Positions 30,390 through 40,214 of a stretch of 64,000 nt of DNA are shown here, piece by piece. Every line of letters begins with the position of its first letter. Position 1 is the stretch's first letter. The DNA is from Paenibacillus faecalis (lineage in GTDB: Bacteria > Bacillota > Bacilli > Paenibacillales > Paenibacillaceae). Location of the stretch: contig NZ_LT985747.1 in NCBI RefSeq assembly GCF_900289175.1, positions 3,538,120 to 3,602,119 of the forward strand. The letters run 5' to 3'. Both the position numbers and the translations under genes were made by a program. Below the pieces are notes generated by a model, which was given only the letters and a program-made list of their open reading frames with translations, had not been told where the DNA came from and ran no database searches.

Positions 30390-32071
30390 GTGTCAACCTC
30401 CCGAGAAAGAAATACTGCTAATTGCAAGACAGCGATAAATTGCGGAATGTCAGCACCAAATAATTGATAGAGTTTGAAAAAATTTTCGATATGTTTGTCT
30501 CGTTCGTCGTGAGTCATTGTCGGGTTCGATCGCTGAAAAGCTTGTTGGATTAGAACACGTACAATCAGTGGCAGTCTCTCATCTTGCATCTCGTCTAGCC
30601 GAGTGAGCGTCCTGACTAAATTTTGGATAAAGGCTTTGGCATATTGTTTGTTTTTCAAAGCAATTATCGCATGGTGCAAAACCTGCAAGCGCTCGCCCTC
30701 TAGACCAAACTTGCTTCTTATCGTTATTTTATCCCCACTACGTTTCCTCAGTTCTATCGCAAAAGCGTCCTTATCCTCCAGTTCTTTTGCAAAGGACTCC
30801 AATTCCCCTGTTCGAGCCAAAATTGTACGTAGGGGTTCCATAAGATGAGCAATAACAACACCCGCCGAAAAGGTTAACGTTTTGGAATGACCCAAGGGAG
30901 CCCGTACCTGGCGGGGAAATTCCCGATGCAGCTTTATAAGCGCGGGAAACAACGTGTCCAAAGGGAGAAATCCTAAAAAATCTTCCCCGCCAGCATATAT
31001 GCTTATGCCTCCATACTCTGTAATGATAGTCCTTACATTAGAGGCAAAGCGACTGATATCCATACTTAACTGCTTATGCTTGTCTATATCTGGATATTTT
31101 TTATATAAGCTTCCAATACCGTCTCCGTCAAATTTTACAAGGGCATAGTAGGGACTGATTCGGTGCCTGTTCTTAATTTCGTTATGTAACTCTCTTGCAA
31201 CGTCAATGCTTTCCTGACTGTATTCATCGATTGAAAGCGCTTGCCCATTCTGGAGATCAAAAATCGCTTCCGAAGCCTCATCCTTCAATCGTGCCAACTT
31301 CGTTTCATATTCTGTACCTAGCCGGTTTTTCAATAACATATAAGCAACCGATGTAACATGAAGTTGATAATCAGCTAACCCCTCGAGGTCCTCGTTCAAT
31401 ACATACAACATTCGTTTCACAAAAGAGATGGCCGATAATCCCTCTCCTGGTTTAATCGCATATTTACACACCGGGTTCTGCGAAATATCAACCACATGTT
31501 CTGGTACAATATAAGAAGGAAGCTTACCATCCAGCTTTTTTTTGATAACAACGGCATTGTATTCCGGGTAAATGTCGCATTTCCGCCCATAAGGTTCATT
31601 GGTTTGGGTAAAAATACGCAATCTTTTAATACTGCTCATACCCTTCAAGATTTGTGTGTAACTTTGCTCATACTGATCAAATTCTTGAAACACCCAATAT
31701 ATTTCCAAAAAACGTTCTATTTGATGAACAGCCCATTGATTTGGGCTAACCCCGGTTTTACGAAAAACCCGCATACAAATATTCATGAATTGCTGGCGAA
31801 CATGCTGGGCAAGAGCCTGTCCAAGCTGCTCCTGATCTCGTTTCTCATATCCCTTGACAATAGCCACAAGACGGTTAGGAATGTTGGTATGGCGATTTCG
31901 AGCGGGAAAAATTATTTCTATATCCTTGACATCCCTGCTGATCTTCTCTATCGCTTCAGTTATTAAGAAGGATAACAAATAGCTTCCCGCATACAGATCT
32001 CTTGTTTTTCTTGAGTGATCGATAAATGATTTTACCGGCCCAATGGTAAACAGAAACAAAGCTGAACTCAA
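30365..32071 (-). CDS. cmr2: Cas10/Cmr2 large subunit, locus 2 (no HD, GGED palm variant)
   Basis: The 568-residue protein begins LFLFTIGPVKSFIDHSRKTRDLY. The first palm motif DGD is at 315-317; the cyclase motif reads GGED at 361-364 where locus 1 has GGDD. The Asp to Glu change could keep, weaken or abolish cyclic oligoadenylate synthesis. No HD domain is present. It starts at a TTG with GAGGGGGAAAG upstream, overlapping the cmr1 stop. Confidence 0.92.
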   Translation of the reverse strand: MSSALFLFTIGPVKSFIDHSRKTRDLYAGSYLLSFLITEAIEKISRDVKDIEIIFPARNRHTNIPNRLVAIVKGYEKRDQEQLGQALAQHVRQQFMNICMRVFRKTGVSPNQWAVHQIERFLEIYWVFQEFDQYEQSYTQILKGMSSIKRLRIFTQTNEPYGRKCDIYPEYNAVVIKKKLDGKLPSYIVPEHVVDISQNPVCKYAIKPGEGLSAISFVKRMLYVLNEDLEGLADYQLHVTSVAYMLLKNRLGTEYETKLARLKDEASEAIFDLQNGQALSIDEYSQESIDVARELHNEIKNRHRISPYYALVKFDGDGIGSLYKKYPDIDKHKQLSMDISRFASNVRTIITEYGGISIYAGGEDFLGFLPLDTLFPALIKLHREFPRQVRAPLGHSKTLTFSAGVVIAHLMEPLRTILARTGELESFAKELEDKDAFAIELRKRSGDKITIRSKFGLEGERLQVLHHAIIALKNKQYAKAFIQNLVRTLTRLDEMQDERLPLIVRVLIQQAFQRSNPTMTHDERDKHIENFFKLYQLFGADIPQFIAVLQLAVFLSREVDTCSMPLMQ

Positions 32072-32997
32072 TGTCTTTCCCCCTCAATATATGATATGAA
32101 TCGATCCCGTTCTTGATAGTTCCTGTCCAATTCCTTTCTATTGTGAACAGCCTTAACATATGTATAAACGGGAAATACAGCATGGTCATGAGTTCGGGTC
32201 AAGCTAACAATAAGAGATGAGGCAAAGCGCCATTGACTCTTCCCCGCAAAGCCGGTTGCAAATCGACTCCCAAATTGCGAAGAATTCTTTTTTATTTCAT
32301 GGGAAGCAATATCCACCATTGTAAGAAAATCATTTATGTCGTTGATTTCTCTTCCAAGTTTGATTTTCTCAATAATAGGTCGTTTAAACCGACTTAACTG
32401 GGTGTTTGCTGCAATTTCATTATTTAAAACTTTATAAGAAGAAGTATCCTGTCCGGAGGCCCCCTGATTCAATTCGTTTAGCCTGTCGGCTATCCAGTAA
32501 AGTATATTCTGTTTTGTAATATTGGGGTTATCTACAGCTACACAGCCTCTGCCTCGACGGGTTCGCTTGCCTATGCCTCCCAAAATCAGTGACAAAGTGA
32601 TCCATTCCCGATACCAAGCAAGGTCGGTATCAAGCTTTGTTCGGATTACAATCTGAAAGGACTCGCCTGTTGGGAAGCATGGGACTTTATTCTTCGTGTT
32701 TTTCGTGTTTTTCGTTTTTTTTTCATGTAGTAAAAGGCTTTCATAGGATTGCTTCATTATTTTATCAGGTTGTGGCTTCATCTGTAATCGAACAGGGGAT
32801 GCATGCTTCTCTGCATCGCCAAACCGACGGGCCTCCGCTTCAAATAGCCTACTCGTCATTAATTCTGTGTTAGCTATTCTGAATATGTAACGCATAAGAG
32901 CCTTCAATTCACTAGTACGTAATTCTGGACTTCTACGGTCGCTGCCAAAACTGAACATCGGGCTAATGATGGCGCAGTTAAGGATCTCTTTATTCAT
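32068..32997 (-). CDS. cmr1: Type III-B Cmr1, locus 2
   Basis: Starting at the ATG at 32997 (GGAGGAT upstream) gives 309 residues: MNKEILNCAIISPMFSFGSD, then SELKALMRYIFRIAN and the LGGIGKRTRRGRGCV loop. It is compact compared with locus-1 Cmr1. Eight bases overlap the preceding nuclease-like gene, tying that gene to the operon. A reading extended to 33060 lacks a ribosome site. Confidence 0.88.
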   Translation of the reverse strand: MNKEILNCAIISPMFSFGSDRRSPELRTSELKALMRYIFRIANTELMTSRLFEAEARRFGDAEKHASPVRLQMKPQPDKIMKQSYESLLLHEKKTKNTKNTKNKVPCFPTGESFQIVIRTKLDTDLAWYREWITLSLILGGIGKRTRRGRGCVAVDNPNITKQNILYWIADRLNELNQGASGQDTSSYKVLNNEIAANTQLSRFKRPIIEKIKLGREINDINDFLTMVDIASHEIKKNSSQFGSRFATGFAGKSQWRFASSLIVSLTRTHDHAVFPVYTYVKAVHNRKELDRNYQERDRFISYIEGERH

Positions 32998-33949
32998 GAC
33001 TATCCTCCGGATGTACTGTTCCCGTGTCCTTCCATCTGTTCTTGTTAAACATGTCAACATAAGCTTTGTGAGGAAACAGCATCGGATTGTTAATCAGCAT
33101 CAGAAGCTGATTCAGTTGCAAGTTAAATGATAATAGCGAAACCTCCTGCTTATCGTCTGTGAACACACGGTATTCTTCCAAATCATAGTTTGTTTTCCGC
33201 TTATTCGTGGCTTGATCCTCGTGATCCTCTAATCCATCTCCATCATTAATAAGATTTTCGGCGATAGAAGGTTCGTCGTGATTTAAAGATTTAAACCAAT
33301 CCTTTAATGTCTTTCTGTCTTCATTGCGGTATATGGAGATGCGGCTCTGCTCCTTATCGGCCCTTAAAGCAAAATCGAACAATTTGGCACTCTTGGGCTG
33401 CTCTTTATCCATATAACAATAAACAAGTATAGGTCTAGTGGCAGTTTGTGTTGATCGTTGAGTTATATTTAAATTTTCGTTTACTAAATAACTATGCATT
33501 CTTGCAATCGCGTTACGAGAAGTCTGCAGCTTAGTAATACTATCTTTCCATGTTTTCAGTGCTTCATAGGAGGCTGATGAACTTTTACATTCGACAGCCA
33601 CGGCTACAGCTTCAATGGGAATAAATTTCAATCTTCCCTTGCGAAATATATACGGGGTGTAGATTTCATCAAAAACGGCGAGATCGACTTCATTGGATAC
33701 TTGACCGTGAGAATCAATAATAAACACAGATTGCTCGACTACGAATTTTTTGGGAACAATCTGCATGAATAATTCCTTCCAAATATCCTCACGGAATCCC
33801 CCAATTGAACTTCCATGGTTTTTATACTTGAAATATAACTGGCTTACACTGGAACGTTCTGTCTGCACATAGTTATGGATAATATCATCGATCATCTTGA
33901 TATCAGCCTCTGGTTGTGTAGGTTTAGAACCAGATAATTTGTCAGTCAT
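32990..33949 (-). CDS. DUF6602-like putative PD-(D/E)XK nuclease, first gene of Cmr locus 2
   Basis: The 319-residue soluble protein has GFREDIWKELFMQIVPKKFV, then VSNEVDLAVFDE and AVAVECKS. The D and ExK spacing is that of a restriction-endonuclease core and resembles DUF6602 proteins. The C-terminal half is helical and acidic. GGAGGG precedes the ATG. Its stop overlaps the cmr1 start, so it is co-translated with the complex. No CARF or SAVED domain is visible. I infer an ancillary nuclease, activated by an unknown signal. Confidence 0.72.
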   Translation of the reverse strand: MTDKLSGSKPTQPEADIKMIDDIIHNYVQTERSSVSQLYFKYKNHGSSIGGFREDIWKELFMQIVPKKFVVEQSVFIIDSHGQVSNEVDLAVFDEIYTPYIFRKGRLKFIPIEAVAVAVECKSSSASYEALKTWKDSITKLQTSRNAIARMHSYLVNENLNITQRSTQTATRPILVYCYMDKEQPKSAKLFDFALRADKEQSRISIYRNEDRKTLKDWFKSLNHDEPSIAENLINDGDGLEDHEDQATNKRKTNYDLEEYRVFTDDKQEVSLLSFNLQLNQLLMLINNPMLFPHKAYVDMFNKNRWKDTGTVHPEDSHE

Positions 33950-34335
33950 TTGCTTTTCCCTCCAGTTCTTAATTAACTCTAAAAAATTGAGCCTTAAAAA
34001 AGGATATCACATTTGGAATAACCCTACCTTGCTTTTCATCAAAATTTCAAGAATTTAACATTGAATCATATTTATATTACTATTTGTTATTCCCGCCCGA
34101 ACGGCTAGAAGAAATGAGTCTTTTTTCAACCACTAGAAAAAAAAGAGCTATCGCAAGAAATGCCGCAGAAACTGGAGTTACGTATTCGAAAGATTTGTAT
34201 ATAGCCATAGTCTCTACAGAACGCTAGGAAGCACATTTTTCGAATGCATTGAAGTCTATTAACTCTGAAAAAAATAAACGCCCAATCCATACGAACATAT
34301 GACGTTACGCATTATATTCTTTTCGGCTTTTAAAC
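33950..34335. other. Gap between array F and Cmr locus 2
   Basis: AT-rich with no gene recognised. It holds the upstream region of the DUF6602-like gene; a clear terminator or promoter was not identified. Confidence 0.4.
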
Positions 34336-35640
34336 AGAGGATGATACGCAACCACATAGGGTGCGACCATAACTAAGGGGGCATATATTTAAAATGTTAA
34401 CTATTTCAATCCACGCACTCACATAAGGTGCGACAAATGTTTCAAGTTGTAATTGATAAAAAAGAACTGATTTCAATCCACGCACCCACATAAGGTGCGA
34501 CAAAATCAAACTCTACGTTGTAATGAACCTCGAATGTATTTCAATCCACGCACCCGCATAGGGTGCGACAGGCTGCTATATTTGGGCAAGCAGTTCCTCG
34601 GATCGAAAATTTCAATCCACGCACCCGCATAGGGTGCGACCTGCCTTTATCAGTTCTTGACGATTTAATCCAAGACGATTTCAATCCACGCACCCGCATA
34701 GGGTGCGACAAAATCCAAACTATGCACCAATTATCGCCGAACCAATTTCAATCCACGCACCCGCATAGGGTGCGACTGCTTTGGTTACATAGGTGATAGC
34801 TCCTAGATCGTATTTCAATCCACGCACCCGCATAGGGTGCGACGGTTTTGCCCAGAGTGCCAACCGATACACGCAGCAATTTCAATCCACGCACCCGCAT
34901 AGGGTGCGACAAGACTTTGGAGGATGCCAAAAAAGAATTATTGGATATTTCAATCCACGCACCCGCATAGGGTGCGACGCGACAGCCAAAACGTTCTACA
35001 CAGTCGAGAACATTTCAATCCACGCACCCGCATAGGGTGCGACCATGCCATCAAAAGAGCTTTTAAACGTCAGTACGATTTCAATCCACGCACCCGCATA
35101 GGGTGCGACAAGTATCAAAAATCTTCAGAAATCCGAATGCTGTAATTTCAATCCACGCACCCGCATAGGGTGCGACGAAATACAAAAGTTAATGCCATCT
35201 TCCTTAGCTATGATTTCAATCCACGCACCCGCATAGGGTGCGACGGGTATGCGTGCGCAAGATTCGGGAAGGGTGAAATTTCAATCCACGCACCCGTATA
35301 AGGTGCGACTAGCCGAAGCACGTTCAAAGGTTCAATCTGAATTATTTCAATCCACGCACCCGTATAAGGTGCGACTTTGCAGCTTCGGTATCAACATCAG
35401 ATGTAGAGATTTCAATCCACGCACCCGTATAAGGTGCGACCCAAATTCGCATCAGTACCATTAATGACCGTTTCAATTTCAATCCACGCACCCGTATAAG
35501 GTGCGACACCCAATTACATTTTGTGCATACCATTAGTAAGCCATTTCAATCCACGCACCCGTATAAGGTGCGACATAAATCTTTGATATGCCCATTAAAT
35601 CAAAAAAGATTTCAATCCACGCACCCGTATAAGGTGCGAC
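34336..35640 (-). CRISPR. CRISPR array F (20 repeats, three repeat variants)
   Basis: Units start at 34336 (degenerate), 34403, 34470, 34538 and so on to 35609. From the distal end the loop changes: CACATAAGG (34403, 34470), CGCATAGGG (34538-35244) and CGTATAAGG (the six leader-proximal units, 35278-35640). Such ordering records successive mutations in the leader-proximal repeat copied by later acquisitions. Leader on the right. Confidence 0.97.
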
Positions 35641-35815
35641 TCCGATTTCCAGTCAAAAAATAACGAAAAATCGGTTTTTTATTCAAAAAACATCTATTTA
35701 TAACCACAAAAGAGAAATTATAAAAAAACATATTTTGTTATAACATTAAATATATGTTTTTTTCATGGTGCGAAACCCCCGGGGTTTTTATGTTCGCTTG
35801 GGGTTCGCACCAGTA
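35641..35815 (-). promoter_or_regulatory. Leader of CRISPR array F
   Basis: It is nearly identical to leader G and close to E: TCCGATTTCCAGTCAAAAAA, the ATATATGTT block, and the dyad at 35766-35812 with CCCC/GGGG inner arms. Confidence 0.82.
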
Positions 35816-35861
35816 TAACAAGCTACATTTTTATTGATTACATCATAGCTCAAATTCAAAA

Positions 35862-37334
35862 TCAGTGCTTGCCTTTCATCATCCACTTTACAAGAGAAAC
35901 CATTTCGGGTCGGAACCAAAGTTCCGAATGGCTTGCCACATATTCGATGGCTTCATTCTCATCTCCAAATCCAATATACTCTGGACTGTGGCGAGGAAGC
36001 TTTTTCTTTCCATATAAATAAGCCGGGACAAAAGCATTGGCCTGCAGAGCAGCTTCTTTATAACTGTATAGCTTTGGCGTTATTCCATGCTGCAAATATT
36101 CCAATACCATACGATCATACATTAAGGAGGCTGAGTTTTCCGGGTAAGTTTCCATTAACCGTCTGGCCGCGTTAAAATCCCCATGTAGCAAGTACAGCAT
36201 CAAAAGCTCGTAACGAACCCCTATGTTGTCATTCGGACATAACTCGAGCATTTCCTCAGCCTCGCGAATCGCTGCAGTATCGTCACCGTTTTCCCTCAGT
36301 AAGAACATGTAATAGTGTTTTAACCTCATATAAGGACGCGTTTCAACAAGTCCCCAAAAATGCCCCTTATTTTCTGCAAAATAAGAAGCCCCAAAACTGT
36401 TTTCTACGGTCTCTAGACCGTTTCGGACGATTGTCAACGCTTCATTCAGCGTATTGGCTTCCTGGGCAAAGATCTCATATGCATCTGCATTGCCAGGATC
36501 AAGCTTGTTGGCTTGACGTGCTAGCTGAAGTCGCTTGACCGGGTTTCGCTCCCGCTCCGCATGCAACAGAAGTTCACGTGCCTGTGCAGCATCATTTTTC
36601 GGCAGGTCTTGTTGGGTATGATCATTTTGCATAAAAGCATGTATGAAATTTTCCAGTTCTTCCTGTGACTGAAAATTTTGCTGATTAACAAGCTCGTTGA
36701 GCACAAACATCTGCTCTTCCATTTCACGACGCACGTCAAATGCCTGATCACCAGGGTAGAAACTCGCTTCATTGCCACCCGATTCACTAAACATAAATGA
36801 TAACGGGTTGTTTTGGTCTATTGCCGCTTCAGCCATATAATCATATAATTTCGCAAAAGCATTCCCTAGCGTCGTTACAGACACCTGGTGCTTAGCTGCC
36901 ATTTCCGACTGGGTCGATGGAACTCCGAGAAGATTGGCCATCAAATACTCCATTGCACCTGCATATCCACCCGGTTTGCGGAATTTCGGGTTCATCTCGT
37001 TAGAATAGTCGTTCCAGATCATGAGAAAACTGCGCAACAAAGATATGGATTCAGCATCCTTTAAACGGTATTCCCGGACAAGTTGCGGGAGAAGCTTATC
37101 CACCAGCTCGCGGTGAGCATCCGCTCTCCACTCCAGCTCTTGATTAATAAGACTTCGCAGCTCCTTAAGGTTTAGATCCTCTTGCCCTGATCCTTTCGCA
37201 GCTCCGGGAAAAGGAATCACACGGTTATCTTCTTGGCTGCCAAGATTCGTTCGCTTCTCCTGATTCAGACAACAAGATTTGTACTTCTTTCCGCTGCCGC
37301 ATGGGCAGAGCTCATTTCTTCCTATCGTTTTCAT
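35862..37334 (-). CDS. SEC-C zinc-motif protein with TPR-like repeats
   Basis: The 490-residue protein begins with the SecA C-terminal zinc motif ELCPCGSGKKYKSCC (Cys and Cys pairs near residues 10-22). The middle part is helical, and the second half holds degenerate tetratricopeptide-like units (for example LARQANKLDPGNADAYEIFA). SEC-C modules bind zinc and often SecB or ribosomes; the function of this architecture is not known to me. The start has AAGGGGGG upstream. It sits between arrays F and G, and a decayed copy of its 3' end lies beyond array G. Confidence 0.85.
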   Translation of the reverse strand: MKTIGRNELCPCGSGKKYKSCCLNQEKRTNLGSQEDNRVIPFPGAAKGSGQEDLNLKELRSLINQELEWRADAHRELVDKLLPQLVREYRLKDAESISLLRSFLMIWNDYSNEMNPKFRKPGGYAGAMEYLMANLLGVPSTQSEMAAKHQVSVTTLGNAFAKLYDYMAEAAIDQNNPLSFMFSESGGNEASFYPGDQAFDVRREMEEQMFVLNELVNQQNFQSQEELENFIHAFMQNDHTQQDLPKNDAAQARELLLHAERERNPVKRLQLARQANKLDPGNADAYEIFAQEANTLNEALTIVRNGLETVENSFGASYFAENKGHFWGLVETRPYMRLKHYYMFLLRENGDDTAAIREAEEMLELCPNDNIGVRYELLMLYLLHGDFNAARRLMETYPENSASLMYDRMVLEYLQHGITPKLYSYKEAALQANAFVPAYLYGKKKLPRHSPEYIGFGDENEAIEYVASHSELWFRPEMVSLVKWMMKGKH

Positions 37335-37821
37335 TTCTAACCCCCCTTTTTTTCAAAACGATCTGATATTTCGAATATTATCTTTTAGCGTGCGTAGGAA
37401 CAATACCTGATTTTCTTAAAAACCCATCAATTTATGATCAGATTTTCTTTACTTTGATAGGCAGCGAGAAAAGATCGTCCACAGTTCTATCAAAACACTG
37501 TCGATTCAGAATTAATAACTCTCTTGCTCTAAGTTTTGTTGGAAATAGAGTTAGCAATAAAAAACATGCTATTTTTAATCCTATACAATTATCCTGAGAA
37601 ATTCAAAATTCATAATTGTATAAGAATTTTTCACCCGACAAATTGTAATTTTATGTAAATTCCCTTTGCTAGACATAACTGCATAATTCCAAAAGGTGGT
37701 CTGCAGCTGATTCTTACACCATTTCAAGTGCTCGTCCATGTCTAGATATTTCTTCTCTGAAACCATTTTTCATCTCGTTCCATGAGTAAGGCGAAGATAA
37801 GGCATATCAAGGAACGATTGG
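37335..37821. other. Gap upstream of the SEC-C gene
   Basis: Very AT-rich, with no supported gene. A 61-codon minus-strand frame at 37581-37766 lacks a good ribosome site and any recognisable feature. Confidence 0.4.
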
Positions 37822-39271
37822 GTTTGAATCAACGCACCCGCATAGGGTGCTACGGGTGGCATTAGCACCTAAACTTCAATGGTTTTATATTTCAATCCAC
37901 CCACATAGGGTGCGACCCTAATCACCTCTATTATTTTATACGAACATTTATGCATTTCAATCCACGCACCCACATAGGGTGCGACTTGCTGTTTTTTTAT
38001 ATTCTTTCTTCTTCCATTCAAGATTTCAATCCACGCACCCACATAGGGTGCGACACCGGATACTTCGGGGACGCGCTAGGAGGATGGGATATTTCAATCC
38101 ACGCCCCCACATAGGGTGCGACGATATCATTTCCATAAATTATTCAATGATTGTTACTGATTTCAATCCACGCACCCACATAGGGTGCGACCCTGATTTC
38201 GATAGCAGTGTCATATCGTTCTTTAGATTTCAATCCACGCACCCACATAGGGTGCGACTTGCTGTTTTTTTATATTCTTTCTTCTTCCATTCAAGATTTC
38301 AATCCACGCACCCACATAGGGTGCGACACCGGATACTTCGGGGACGCGCTAGGAGGATGGGATATTTCAATCCACGCCCCCACATAGGGTGCGACGATAT
38401 CATTTCCATAAATTATTCAATGATTGTTACTGATTTCAATCCACGCACCCACATAGGGTGCGACCCTGATTTCGATAGCAGTGTCATATCGTTCTTTAGA
38501 TTTCAATCCACGCACCCACATAGGGTGCGACTTTAAAACATCAATAGCCTGGCGAAGCGCTGGAGATTTCAATCCACGCACCCACATAGGGTGCGACTCC
38601 GGTTCTCATCTCTCCAATACGGATCGAGTGCAACATTTCAATCCACGCACCCACATAGGGTGCGACGAACATTAAAACTGGCAATGCCCAAAGCGTAATA
38701 ATTTCAATCCACGCACCCACATAGGGTGCGACCAAAAGCTAATAAGCGACCTTATAGATCATCGCAAATTTCAATCCACGCACCCACATAGGGTGCGACC
38801 CTGACAAATCACTGCTATATCATTGCAAGTAACATTTCAATCCACGCACCCACATAGGGTGCGACATTATAAGGATGATTTAAATCCAATAGCATAGGAG
38901 ATTTCAATCCACGCACCCACATAGGGTGCGACAGCAGACGGAGTCGTCGAGAAAATAACCTTCAAAGATTTCAATCCACGCACCCACATAGGGTGCGACT
39001 TGGGGATTCCCCCTGAAGCGCAGGCGATTATATATTTCAATCCACGCACCCACATAGGGTGCGACGTTACTGAGGTCGTTGCAGACAACGTTCGCTTTTT
39101 AATTTCAATCCACGCACCCACATAGGGTGCGACACGATACCAGCTTGTGTTAGAGACGCAGGAGCCACTTATTTCAATCCACGCACCCACATAGGGTGCG
39201 ACAGGCAAGACCCAAACGGATGATACGATTCCTGAACCGATTTCAATCCACGCACCCACATAGGGTGCGAC
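37822..39271 (-). CRISPR. CRISPR array G (22 repeats) with an internal 4-spacer tandem duplication
   Basis: The distal unit at 37822 is degenerate (GGGTGCTAC). The second, 37889-37916, has lost GCAC and is 28 bp. The remaining units are the CACATA type. Segment 37986-38258 is repeated exactly as 38259-38531 (273 bp each, four spacers), including the rare CGCCCCCACA repeat variant at 38091 and 38364. Leader on the right. Confidence 0.97.
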
Positions 39272-39445
39272 TCCGATTTCCAGTCAAAAAACAACGAAAA
39301 ATCGATTTATACTTCAAAAATTATCCAACTGTAAATATTAAAACCAAAATAAGACAACCATAATTTTCAAAAGAATTAAATACTTGTTATTTTTCTGGTG
39401 CGAAACCCTCGGGGTTTTTATGTTCGCTTGAGGTTCGCACCAGCA
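39272..39445 (-). promoter_or_regulatory. Leader of CRISPR array G with compensatory dyad change
   Basis: It matches leader F for nearly its whole length. In the dyad at 39395-39443 the inner arms read CCTC and GAGG, against CCCC and GGGG in leaders E and F. The two changes preserve pairing. Confidence 0.82.
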
Positions 39446-39660
39446 TAACAAGCTATATTTATTAATTACATCTAAGCACACAATTTCAAAATCAGTACTT
39501 ATCTTTTCCCCATTCACTCTACAAGTGCAGCCCACGAGACGGAAGCAAAACTCCGAAGTAGCTTGCAACATATGCTATGGCTCCATTCTCATCTATCTCC
39601 ACATCCAATATTGTCTACAATGACCAGTATTGGATGCTCCACAGGAAGTCTTCTGTTACG
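39446..39660 (-). pseudogene. Decayed copy of the SEC-C gene 3' end
   Basis: The sequence aligns by eye with 35816-36000: AAAATCAGT.CTT, CCATTCACTCTACAAG against CCACTTTACAAG, AACTCCGAA against AGTTCCGAA, and ATGGCTCCATTCTCATC against ATGGCTTCATTCTCATC. Together with the matching leader, this shows that leader plus flanking gene end were duplicated as one block. Coding frame is lost. Confidence 0.7.
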
Positions 39661-39848
39661 CTTAATGCAAAAGTGCATTAAAAAATGTCGGTGTTTCGAT
39701 TTTGAGAGCAGTTAACTGCAAAAGTATAGTTAAAATTCAAGCTTTTCGCCAAAAAGAGAAAATTCCGCAGATTTAAATGTATTTTTGCACTTAGCCCAAA
39801 TGAGAAAATATGGCTGATTTAAATGCGCTTTTGCAGTTAAAAGGTATC
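39661..39848. repeat. Short intergenic repeat cluster built on GCAAAAGTGC/ATTTAAA units
   Basis: Related, partly inverted units recur: TTAATGCAAAAGTGCATTAAA, AACTGCAAAAGTATAGTT, GATTTAAATGTATTTTTGCAC and GATTTAAATGCGCTTTTGCAG. The outer units are inverted relative to each other and could fold. It looks like a dispersed intergenic family; I have no second locus in the window. Confidence 0.55.
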
Positions 39849-40214
39849 TTTCGCGCTTTCAGTGCATCAATCGGGTAAAGATAACATTAACGCCATCCAC
39901 CCAAGCTTAGATAGGGCTCCTTCCTCATGAATTTATACTTTTTGATATGTTAAAAAACAGTTTCTTTTTCTAGCATCAGCTCGTTTTTTTTGCTCATTTC
40001 GATTTGCATCCTTGCCAATATAGGTTATTCTACGACAGTTTACAAATTCCTTTTCATTGCTGTTACTGTCTATTTCTTTTCAAAATTACTAATTGCAAGC
40101 TCTCTGCTACTATCCGCAGCTCAATATAAAATACTATATATGCTAATAATCAATTCCTCATATGCTAATAATCAATTCCTTGCCATATCCAATACTCTAT
40201 CACTTTAGTCCGAA
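39849..40214. other. Gap downstream of thiE with a 22-bp tandem repeat
   Basis: No supported gene. ATGCTAATAATCAATTCCT occurs twice in tandem near 40140-40183. A 72-codon plus-strand frame spans it but has no ribosome site. Confidence 0.45.

Noticed and set aside
37979..38536. Long plus-strand frames reading [10 protein letters not shown] and [10 protein letters not shown] repeats (also in arrays C, E and F)
   Set aside because: They are translations of CRISPR repeats and spacers with no ribosome site; the DNA is fully explained by arrays.
39338..39571. 77-codon minus-strand frame over leader G
   Set aside because: Covers the leader dyad and the decayed SEC-C end; no ribosome site and no similarity to a whole protein.
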